A stretch of 18,777 nucleotides of DNA from Irineochytrium annulatum (Eukaryota; Chytridiomycota; Chytridiomycetes; Chytridiales; Chytridiaceae), in the NCBI GenBank assembly GCA_027600665.1, contig JADGJL010000533.1:1-18777 (forward strand), given 5' to 3'. Each line of letters opens with the position of its first letter. The first letter of the stretch is position 1. The notes beneath the pieces were generated by a model. The model saw only the letters and a program-made list of their open reading frames with translations, was not told where the DNA came from and did no database searches. Both the position numbers and the translations under genes were made by a program. Shown piece after piece: positions 10,872 through 18,777 of this stretch.

Positions 10872-12133
10872 TTTATTATTTTCGTTAATGTAATGCGATT
10901 TATTCTTCCCAAGAATCTCGAGTTTGATTTTTTTGGAACCGGTTTTCTTCGCCGATAACTGTGTATTTCGTTCTCCTTCTCTTCCCTGCCGAGACAAGTA
11001 ACCTTGCCTCTCCTCGCGGTATGTTTTTGAGTGCTGTGCATTTGAACACCTTTATTACTACTGGTGTGGCTGCCATTTTGTCATTTTATTCATTAGCGTA
11101 GATCTTATAGATCAAACCAATTATTATTACGTTCCGCCAGTACATACCTCATTGTTTGCTGTCTACACAGGGTTAAGGTCAAGTGTAGGAGGACGGTCGG
11201 GGGTTATCAACGACGCTATTAAGAAACCATTAAGAAACCATTAAGAAGACTTCAGATTCGTCGGAATTTCGCATCCACCAGGCTTTTGCATGCCCTGATG
11301 CACCAACTCACTCCACCCCGTAGGCCCAACCAGTCCGTTATCCATTTTGTTCCGGTTGGTTTGCAGCTGAAGGTAAGAGTCCGAGCAAATAAGCTACGGC
11401 GAGGTCAGCACCTCGTCCCCACCAAGCTCCATTTCAGGCAAACCCTCAGAAATGCCAACGTCGTGTTGCCAACCTGTCCATTTCCATTAGCTGGCCAACA
11501 GTAAAGAAAGCAGCGTCACTCGCAAGTGTGACTCTAATGGTCCGGTAAAGAGATATGTATCCCGTGGGCTCGCCAACCCCAAATCGTCAACAAGTTACAA
11601 TGTGATATCGGTCCAAATGATGGTGTCGACTGGTCAATTTACAACTGAGATAATGCCGGGGCCCGTCCCAAGCGTAGGCTATGCGTTGGGGGCCAAAAGA
11701 AATCGCAAAGCCAAAGAAGCTGATACATCAGCCAACATCACGAACCATTCAACAAGTAAAGCAGACTTCCAATTGTTACTGTCGACATCAGCCAAGAGGT
11801 GGTTTGTTTCGAGAAGTTCCCTCCCCGCCAGTTGCGAGGAGGAGCGGTGATTTAGTTACCAATCGCAAATACCCGAAATCAGTAAAGACTTCACATCCAA
11901 GGGTCTTGCTTCCTGTGCAGGACTGCAGGACAAGGAGGCAGCAGGACCGCCGTCATTTTATATCGAGTGTGAACTGCGAACAGGTTCATCAATAGGTTTA
12001 TCAAAACGTTTGAATAACGTCGTCTCTGACATTGCGGTTAAACGCGATGTATGGAAGTTATTAAAATCAAAGTTTCTCTATCTGAACGGTCAAACTAAAC
12101 GAGAAAGGAGCGATGCATTTGCTAGCAACCAAA
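10872..12133. other. Convergent intergenic gap without a recognisable gene
   Basis: 1.26 kb between the stop codons of a plus-strand and a minus-strand gene. It includes the 3' UTRs and an 11-bp tandem repeat near 11218. Open frames (for example at 11286-11504, 11602-11850 and 11681-11995, plus strand) show no domain, signal peptide, or family pattern. There is no minus-strand open frame that could supply a missing output domain for the sensor gene next door. Confidence 0.55.
11218..11247. repeat. 11-bp tandem repeat, about 2.7 copies
   Basis: The unit ATTAAGAAACC occurs at 11218-11228 and 11229-11239, then a partial copy to 11247. It lies in non-coding DNA. It could be simple slippage; no function is indicated. 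Confidence 0.85.
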
Positions 12134-14202
12134 CTAAGCGATGGGCGTCTTCCCAACCTTGTTGTTGGCCACCGTTATGCTGCTGTTCGCGGCATTGGCG
12201 CCGATACCGCTAACACCGCTGGCGGCGGAGGTCATATGGCCATGACCCCTGTTTTGCGACATGTCGTTGCGGAGCTTAAGGTGCTTTGCGAAGACGACTA
12301 CCATCTCGTGGAAGCTCATCTGGAGGCTACCGAGCTCCTCGACGAAGCTTGCGTTGCGGACGCCGTCGCTGTCGAGAACCTGATGGAATTAAAGCAACCA
12401 AAAATGAAAAAATAAAGTAAAGCAGGCTATATTTCGCACCTCCTGAAACTTGAGTTCCTTCAGTGCCTTAATCTGCATCACGACGGTCTTGATCTGCCTC
12501 GACAACGACCACGCGAACAGGGTCCCGATCAGCACCATCCCACCCATGATGGTGAAGATGATGATCTCGGTCTTGGTGGAACTCGTCCTGAGTGACTCCG
12601 TCACGGCGTCCTGGCTCAGATATTGCACGCTCAGCCACGGCGAGTCCCAAGGAATGTCCATGATCTCAACCCTGGCCGCCCAGTTCACGCCGCCAAAGGT
12701 GCGCATGGCGGTGACAGGTCCCGCGGCGAATCTCGGCCGTCATGTTGGCGAGCTGCGCAAAGGGGTCCGTCGTGGCATAGCGAGTGATGGCCCAGGAGCT
12801 GAAGTCGGCAAAGAAAGTGGAGTTCTGGGTCGCGTATTGAAGGAGAGGATGTCGACGGAATGTTGGAGCGTCAGGATGAGGTCTGGGGTATTTGTCGCGA
12901 CAACTGTTCGAGCAAAGAAAAGTCAACGAAATATGTGGCAAGAAGCGAGGGTCCCTACTTTGAGCGGTCGCGACCTCAATTGCGGCGAAAAACATAGGAT
13001 ATGGAATCGACATGGTGATGTTCTTGAACATATGTGAGAACGTCTCGAGCTCCCAGTCCGTGCCAACGGCAACCCGCTCCTTTGTGACGGGGTTAACGGC
13101 GATCGCAAGGACGGACTTATAGCCCTCTGGTTTGCCAAGAGATAAAGTAGACGCGATTAGAGTTTAGTGATGGAGAAGTAGAATAAACGCGATGAAATTT
13201 TGGCGGCAGATGTCGCTAAACGTGATGAGGGCCGAAAAGGGAATCTATGCGAATACTTACTCCCTGACCAAGTGTAGGCGCGATGCATCGTGGTGTAGTC
13301 ATCGACCAGCCAGTTATCCCCGAACGCCCAGCCGATTGTGTTATTGCCGTCAGAAAAAGAGTCGAGCTCTTGCAGGATGGTACCGTTCCAATCGGCTCTG
13401 TAATCGGTCATAATGTCGCCGGTATGATTCCACTTTAAAGATACATTTTAAATTGATATCCTTAGATCAGTCAAAGTCAAGAGAAGTCATTTGCTAACCT
13501 ATCCTAGCGTGTTGTCGGACAAATTGCCGTTAGCGTTGAAGTAGTAGCCGTATAAACCTCCGTCCGGTTAGGGCCTTATTGAAGGAACAGTCAGAAATTC
13601 ATGAGTTTGCAAGTAAAAATGGTGCAATTTACGTGTAGTAGATATCAATCATCCAGTTCCTGAATTGCTTGAGGACACTGAGCATGGCCGCGTGCGTTAC
13701 TTTCTGGGTTTCTGGGGTGGAAGACGACCACTTGTTGGTGATCCACATCTCGCGCTGAAGGAGAGTCACCTGGGCGATAACCTGAGCACTCGCCTGGACC
13801 TTGTTGAGGGCCCTGTTGGCGGGGGATGGACGCCGGTGAGCCAATGTGGGGATGCGCAGAGTGAAGTTTGGGACTTACAATGTCGAGCACTCCATCTGAA
13901 TCTTCGAGGCGAGCTCGTTAACACTGGAAGTAGCGCTGTCGTATGTGAATTTCCATCCTATCACGCCGAAGAGGACGACAGATGCCGTGATGTAGCTGTG
14001 GCCGTCATGCATCAGGATTCCATCACAGCAATCGCGTCGGGAACGCGACCCGCGCCGGCAACGCGTCGCGTTTCCCGGCAATCCCTCCCCTTAATTACGC
14101 GCCTCACCTGAAGATGACAAAGAAGAACGGTATCTTGACGCGTTGGATCTTCTGCTTGAAGGAGTCCGTGCCGGAGGTGAGGGACTCGGCGTCAACGGTC
14201 AT
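12134..14202 (-). pseudogene. Cache-like transmembrane sensor with HAMP-like linker, reading frame broken, no output domain
   Basis: Exons recognisable by splice sites and protein pattern: 14202-14108, 13995-13879, 13812-13633, about 13557-13499, 13432-13261, 13126-12959, 12903-12440 and 12379-12134. They outline about 500 residues: first membrane helix (about 24-46), an extracellular sensor region with segments such as GLYGYYFNANGNLSDNTLG and VLAIAVNPVTKERVAVGTDW, a second helix (IIIFTIMGGMVLIGTLFAW), then a HAMP-like helical linker. The product stops in a Ser/Asn-rich tail without cyclase, kinase or other effector domain. Defects: exon 3 ends in phase 2 but the next segment needs phase 1; an in-frame TAG (13501-13499) abuts its donor; the frame shifts near 12843 and shifts back near 12721, with a TGA in the unshifted frame. 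Neighbouring genes have no such errors, so decay is likelier than poor sequence, but sequencing indels remain possible. Confidence 0.68.
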
Positions 14203-15435
14203 GGTTCACAAGTCAAGTAGAGCGGTTGGATGGTCGTTTGGGGCCAACGCGGTGCGGGCGCGTAGAACTGGGCGGCCGGGGTGCAGGGCACTTCGTGGGG
14301 GCGAAATCACAAATCGAATTGGCGAACAAGAAGGGAGCAACGGCGATTTAAACTGGAGGCCAGAAAGCACCGCGTCAGTTTGGCAAAAGTGTCGGATTAC
14401 CATCCCATCCCTCGCGACAATGGGAGGCGGCCAGCGGCACTGAAAATCTTCCAAAGGAGCCTTGCGACCTCGACAGCTGCACCAACGCACTTCGCTCGCC
14501 ACGAGATTTCCAGGCAGGGGCGACGGCAGCTAATCGCTGTTGTGCGAATGGAAGATAATGGGTGCGGCGTCGGACGACCGCCCGGACGACCGCCGACCCA
14601 TGATGGCAACGCGGCTCGACAAGCGCTTTAACTGTTCGAGATCAAATGCCACTGACTGCAATTTTGACGAACGGTCGGATGATGGCGTTTTGCAACTAAA
14701 AGTATCGGCGTTATTCCAGTCAGCTGTTCCTTGCATGCTAAGACATGTAATTGGCTTGGAATCCATCAGCAAAAGTTCCACAGATGTTATTCCTCAAAAT
14801 TTCCACCGAGTTCGCATGATACACATGGCATCCGAGTATTTACAGCGAGCGGCATCAACAACGGCCGTCCTAGGCCCGAAAATCGTTGGAAGCCGCCTGT
14901 GTTGGCGCAGGGCACGGGGTATATTTTCATCAATGAATCAATAGTTTCGCAGCATTAAAACGGATCATTGAACATTAATCGTCGAGAATCAATGGTTTTT
15001 GAGCCTTGTTTCCAAATTTAGCAACAAAAAATTCTCACAGTCAGCAAAACAGGATGACAAACAGTGACCAAGTGCCGAGAGTGCCTATCAACAGTTCTCC
15101 ATAGCGGGCTTGATAAGTAGGGCGTGAAATCTCCTTACAATTTAGCTCGGCAGATTTCTATTCAGCGTCTTTCGCAACCACCGGAAAGACACACGGGTGG
15201 AGGAGTGCTGTGAAGTTGCGAGTTAGATGCACGCGACACGCTTCGCTCATGTCGACTCTCAACTTCACAGTATTCCGCCATCGCGATGGAGCTTTTGTAT
15301 TGATATTGATCGTGGGCAAAAATATATGTGTGCGCTCTCGCCAAAAAGGCTTTTTTTCCAATAATTTATGTCCTCCCAATATTTTTCCAAGTGCCCATTC
15401 CCTTCCATCCCAATATAGTTGATATTTGGGAGCCC
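14203..15435. other. Intergenic gap upstream of the sensor pseudogene
   Basis: 1.23 kb holding the former promoter of the sensor gene and the 3' flank of the small peptide gene. I see a short GC-rich direct repeat (GGACGACCGCC, twice within 14570-14594), an inverted repeat at 15208-15270 and a small 7-bp hairpin at 15167-15190. The plus-strand frame 14540-14944 and others show no domain or signal peptide. Confidence 0.5.
15208..15270. repeat. Inverted repeat with 15-bp arms
   Basis: CTGTGAAGTTGCGAG (15208-15222) pairs with CTCTCAACTTCACAG (15256-15270) with one mismatch, around a 33-nt loop that itself has CGACA/TGTCG. It lies about 165 bases downstream of the small peptide stop on that gene's strand, so a 3' UTR or terminator-like hairpin is possible; a small mobile-element remnant is an alternative. 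Confidence 0.7.
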
Positions 15436-15650
15436 TCACTTCCTTGGGAAAATCTCGCCGCCGCAGCACATCGCTTTCTTGCCGCCAACGATACAGGGAG
15501 TCTGTTGAAAACCGCATCAATTTCTCGACTGCCTCGTTTGTTCAAATGCTACGTGATACTGACCGGCCTGGTATGGTCCGCACAGAGGGCGTTGGAGCCA
15601 ACGGCCGCGACGACGACGAGTGCAAGAGCGACGAGGTTGGAGAATTGCAT
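15436..15650 (-). CDS. Small secreted cysteine-rich peptide, 50 residues, two exons
   Basis: Exons 15650-15564 and 15501-15436 are separated by a 62-nt intron (CCG/GTCAGT and TTCAACAG/ACT) that keeps phase 0. GTCAGT is also the donor of a glucosidase II beta intron here, so this donor is used in this genome. Exon 1 is a textbook signal peptide (MQFSNLVALALVVVAAVGSNA) with likely cleavage after Ala21. The predicted mature peptide is 29 residues with Cys23, Cys32, Cys41 and Cys42, a C-x8-C-x8-CC spacing that allows two disulfides, plus Gly pairs and Lys/Arg. A TATAAATAA lies 67 bases upstream of the ATG. I do not recognise the family. Candidate roles are secreted effector-like, antimicrobial, or wall-associated peptide, none shown by the sequence. 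It is too short to appear in ordinary ORF scans. Confidence 0.72.
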
Positions 15651-16142
15651 ATTGGCGGGTCAGGAGGTTTGCGAGATTGTAGAAAGTTGCTGGAGGGGAT
15701 CATAAAAGGTGTCGCGTTATTTATACGTGTTGTCCGCTGTGGACAGTGCCATTCGCGCTGATTTACCGCGACGATGGCAGTGGTGATTGTGAACACGACC
15801 GCCATTCATCAGGGAATCTTTCGAATAGACACTGACCTCCCTGAATAGTTGGTAGACTCCGACGGCCCTTGAGAAGGGATCTGACTGGTGATGAATAGGC
15901 CGGATATTTTAAAAACCCATCTCTATTTCCTTGACTGAATTCCTCAATACCCGTCGTCGAAGCTCCATGCGTGCCCCTAGTAATTGCAACAATACTCCAG
16001 TCCGCCAATTGCTGCCGGAGTACCAGAAGTTGGGCGAGTTCGAGGGGCATTATGCCCAAGTGTTCGTAAATACTGGCATTAAAGTGCCTGAGATTAACTG
16101 GATATCATTGTGGGCTTTATTCTACATTGGCATCTCGAGAAA
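15651..16142. other. Gap between the small peptide gene and RPN6
   Basis: 492 bases with the small peptide promoter and the RPN6 3' UTR. Open frames at 15763-16059 (minus) and 15931-16248 (plus) show no family pattern; the second one overlaps the last RPN6 exon in antisense. Confidence 0.55.
15717..15725 (-). promoter_or_regulatory. TATA box of the small secreted peptide gene
   Basis: Reads TATAAATAA on the minus strand, 67 bases before the ATG at 15650, a normal distance for a TATA element with a short leader. It supports the small gene being transcribed. Confidence 0.55.
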
Positions 16143-17932
16143 CTATTTGACGTCATCAAAGAGGCCCACGGCAGCCCGCTCGTACAAGCTTTCAACCACA
16201 TTCGAGATATTCTTCATCGTATCGAGCGTCATCTCGTATGTTTTCTAATCAAAGGGAAGCTCATGAGCCACGCCAGCAATCTTCAATTCAAAGATACTCA
16301 CGTCATGTGACGGCTCATCGAAGATTACCAAACAGCCCGCACCCTGGTCCAAGATCCCAAAGAAGACCTGATCCAGGATCATCTGGGACAGCTTCACCTC
16401 TACCTGGGGCGTGGGCAGCTTGATGAGCTCGGCGACGTGGGAGATCTCGACGCGGCTGAAGGGTTCGATGATGCGGAGGAGATTCTGCTCCAGGAGGTTG
16501 TCGTAGAGGGCGTCGAGGTGGAAGTTGATGATGGGGTCGTTGCGTAACTCTAAAACACTTCATGAGCGACTGGCCGGGGTCCCAGTTAAACTGACGCACC
16601 ATCCTTGTACTTGTTCATCGCCTGTTCAAACTCAAGGAGAGATCGGTTTTGGTGCGCGGTCGCCACGGCCCGCATCGCGTCAATCTCCGGCCCGACGTAC
16701 CGCTGGGCAAGCTTCCCGTTCAAAATCGCCTCTACATCCTCCGGCTAAACAAAAAATTATTAAAAATTGCATTAAATGGATCCCGTAGGATCTATCTTAG
16801 GCAAATCTTACCAAGTTCAGCATGATTTTGCAGAGCAGAAGGTATTTCAACACCATGACGGCGCGCGGGTCGTCTTGCGAAGAAAATCCCTCCAAGGTTT
16901 CGTACAAATACGAGTAACTAATCAGCACAAACGAAAAACAAGTGAATTAGTGGGAAATATGATGTCCATCATGAGCTTGAACGAAAAGAAACTGCAACTT
17001 ACGCAGTTTTATAGTCCTTCTCCTCCGCATGCAGAATACCCGATTGCAAGTCAAGACTCGCCTGCATAAGCGGCGGGCAGTAAACCGAGTTTGCCGTCGC
17101 CCTCGCAGACGTCAGCGCCGCCTATATTTGCCGAACGAAACGTTAGCCCACATAAATTACATCCAACGCTCTCGCTTGCTTTCTAGGAAAATCCCTTTAA
17201 ATGGCAAAGACAAAGTACCGACCCTCGACTTCGGCACATTCCTGCACGCGTGGTGCACTCTGCTCTCTAGCAGCTGCACCTCCATTAGCACGTTTTTGTC
17301 GTCCAGGCGTTTCAGTTCCCGGTTGAGAGACGCGATGAGCGAGAGCGAGTCGGCGTACATCTTGTTATCCAGATATCTGAGGTGTGGGCGCAAAAGGACC
17401 CAGATTTAATAGCCATCCAGCACACAATCTCCAAAAACGAACGAGGGTGCGATTGCCCATCCCAATGCAAACAGACTAGACTCACAAGGCCGCGAGCCGA
17501 GTCTCCAGCGACTGCTTGAGATAAATCCGCTTTTCCCCGATGGCCCACTCGATGCATTCCTTGCAGAGGAGCACCTGAAGGTTCAGGGATCCGGGGATTG
17601 TGTTAAACTGGTCGATAAGGGACTTGACTAGGAAGCATCAGGGCAGGGAAGTCAGCGAAAAACGTCTCCTCATTATAACGCCCAAAAACCGCACCGATTT
17701 TCGCGGCCTTCGCCTTCGCGATCTCCGGCAGGATGGTCTTCGCGGTCCGAATGAGCGCCGCGAGGCCGTCCGCGTTTCTGTTGGAGAATCCGAACTGTCA
17801 GTTGGGGAATTTGGCGCGCGCGTTCAATCGAAGAGCTCACTTCTCCTGGCCGTACTGCTCGCCCAGCTTGACGAGGGCGGCCTCCTTCTGGTGCACATCC
17901 TTGAGCTTCTGGAGCTCCGCGATCGTCGACAT
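16143..17932 (-). CDS. RPN6: 26S proteasome lid subunit Rpn6 (PSMD11)
   Basis: Structural PCI-domain subunit of the 19S lid that clamps lid, base and core together. Nine exons join in frame: 17932-17841, 17777-17695, 17627-17486, 17376-17223, 17121-17003, 16917-16812, 16744-16600, 16549-16302 and 16244-16143, giving 396 residues. Introns are about 55-110 nt. Landmarks: [15 protein letters not shown] (about 52-66), [42 protein letters not shown], and the PCI domain (about 235-385) with [28 protein letters not shown] and GILDQG, ending in LFDDVK. The family usually has about 420-435 residues; the start chosen lacks roughly 30-40 N-terminal residues, so an upstream exon may exist (an open in-frame stretch precedes the ATG). 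Family assignment is certain. Confidence 0.95.
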
Positions 17933-18536
17933 GATGCGAGGTGTCGATACGCGCGGCTCTGATTTCGTTCGAGGTTTGACGAACGCTATGGAGAGTGACG
18001 ATGTGAGGAGGTTAATGAAAATTGCAGGATAATTTGGGAAGCATTGCGATTGATGCTGATGTGAGTATCACTTATGGATGTTCACTTTCAGTCACTACTT
18101 TAATAATTTGCAGTTGTCATTCTTATTGTGACAAATAGTAGGTCCCATCTTCTATACCACACCCGCACCATAGTCAAGCAACTAACAGAAAACGTGCGGA
18201 GGGGGAAACGGTTAAATAATTTGAGGCACTGACTGGATAACATCTTTTCGAGCTCGTCGAATTATTCTTCAGGGGGAGGGGAGGAACGTATGCTACAGAT
18301 TTTGTTGATGTACAAAAGTGCGGGAAATGAAAGCTTCGAGTCAAAAAAAAAAAAAAAAAAACCAAGTAAACAAAGCAAAAAAATTATGGAAGCAAGCCCG
18401 TATGCGGTGAGGAAGGAAACTACTTTACTACTAAAGGTTTACGTCTATGAAACAGCAATAAATACAAGCCGAAGGAGATTAAGAGAATAAATAAAGATAA
18501 AGTCTATATCCTGCTTGCAGGCATATAATATAGTGA
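17933..18536. other. Gap holding the RPN6 promoter and the 3' flank of the hydroxyisourate hydrolase gene
   Basis: 604 bases without a recognisable gene. It contains a 19-base poly(A) run at 18343-18361. I looked for the yeast proteasome promoter element (GGTGGCAAA) and did not see it. An undetected first exon of RPN6 could lie close to 17940-18050. Confidence 0.55.
18343..18361. repeat. Poly(A) homopolymer of 19 bases
   Basis: Nineteen A residues in a row on the plus strand in non-coding DNA, followed by more A-rich sequence. It may be a simple microsatellite or promoter-side poly(dA:dT) tract. I see no retroelement body before it. Confidence 0.9.
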
Positions 18537-18777
18537 TTAAATACTGCCCCTGAACGTAGTGTAACTGCAACCGCCAAGCAACAGCGGGATATGATATTGT
18601 GACTCCGGATGGATCGGCTGCTCGTCCGTAGCCCTGAACTGCACCTATACCCAATAGACGTTAACAAAAATCTCGCATCCTACATAGAAATCGCTCTGCT
18701 TACCTCCACAACCGGAAAAAAACTCTCCCTCCCCCTCGAATCCATCCACTCCCCGACCCCAAAGCTCATCTTGTACG
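18537..18777 (-). CDS. 5-hydroxyisourate hydrolase (transthyretin-like), 3' end only
   Basis: Enzyme of urate breakdown that hydrolyses 5-hydroxyisourate after urate oxidase, usually peroxisomal or cytosolic. The last 60 codons are in the window: an exon from the right edge to 18704 (YKMSFGVGEWMDSRGRESFF) and the final exon 18644-18537, joined in phase 0 across a 59-nt intron. The C-terminal half of the family is clear: FFPVVEVQFRATDEQ, then SQYHIPLLL, then SYTTFRGS. The family hallmark end is YRGS; here it is FRGS plus one extra Ile. The usual HYHVPLLLSP segment reads QYHIPLLLGG, so one conserved His is Gln. The N-terminal half, with the other catalytic His and Arg, lies outside. Family call is strong; full activity is less sure. 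Confidence 0.85.

Noticed and set aside
10451..11041. Long minus-strand frame (196 codons) opposite the membrane-protein tail
   Set aside because: It is the antisense of the G/A-rich, Glu/Arg-coding plus strand. Its translation is low-complexity Ser/Leu and shows no family pattern.
14540..14944. Plus-strand frame of 134 codons in the gap upstream of the sensor gene
   Set aside because: It has no domain, signal peptide or coding-type composition, and nothing suggests expression.
15158..15520. Minus-strand frame of 120 codons overlapping the small peptide gene
   Set aside because: Its first part reads peptide exon 2 in another frame. It has no signal peptide or family pattern, while the spliced peptide gene has both a signal peptide and a cysteine pattern.

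Overview
The window looks like nuclear DNA of a filamentous or zoosporic (chytrid-like) fungus. The genes are GC-rich and split by many very short introns, mostly 53-70 nt, with GT donors (GTAAGT, GTGAGT, and some GTCAGT or GTTAGA) and AG acceptors. The intergenic DNA is richer in A/T. The FUN19/Laf-type SWIRM protein points to fungi. The cache-type receptor remnant and the protist/plant-like fatty-acid desaturase suggest an early-diverging lineage, but the phylum is an inference from gene content only.

Layout (exons joined by hand, frame checked across each junction). Minus strand, 1-1370: 5' two thirds of the glucosidase II beta subunit gene, running off the left edge. Minus, 1779-2947: membrane fatty-acid desaturase of the delta-12/omega-3 family with a C-terminal KKxx motif. 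Then about 1.2 kb of A/T-rich non-coding DNA. Minus, 4171-6046: SWIRM-domain chromatin protein. Minus, 6287-8123: secreted, probably GPI-anchored A1 aspartic protease with an altered second active-site motif. A 519-bp divergent promoter region separates it from the only plus-strand gene, 8643-10871, a 723-residue single-pass membrane protein that I do not recognise. A 1.26-kb convergent gap follows.

Minus, 12134-14202: a cache-type transmembrane sensor whose reading frame is broken in several places and which has no output domain. I call it a probable pseudogene. Minus, 15436-15650: a two-exon gene for a 50-residue secreted cysteine-rich peptide that no single ORF shows. Minus, 16143-17932: nine-exon proteasome lid subunit RPN6. 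Minus, 18537 to the right edge: 3' end of a 5-hydroxyisourate hydrolase gene.

The genes do not form a pathway cluster. Each has its own flanks: ER glycoprotein quality control, lipid desaturation, chromatin, secretion and surface functions, sensing, proteasome, and urate breakdown. I saw no rRNA, tRNA, CRISPR, or intact mobile element. The items most worth attention are the small cysteine-rich secreted peptide, the non-canonical protease active site, and the decayed sensor.
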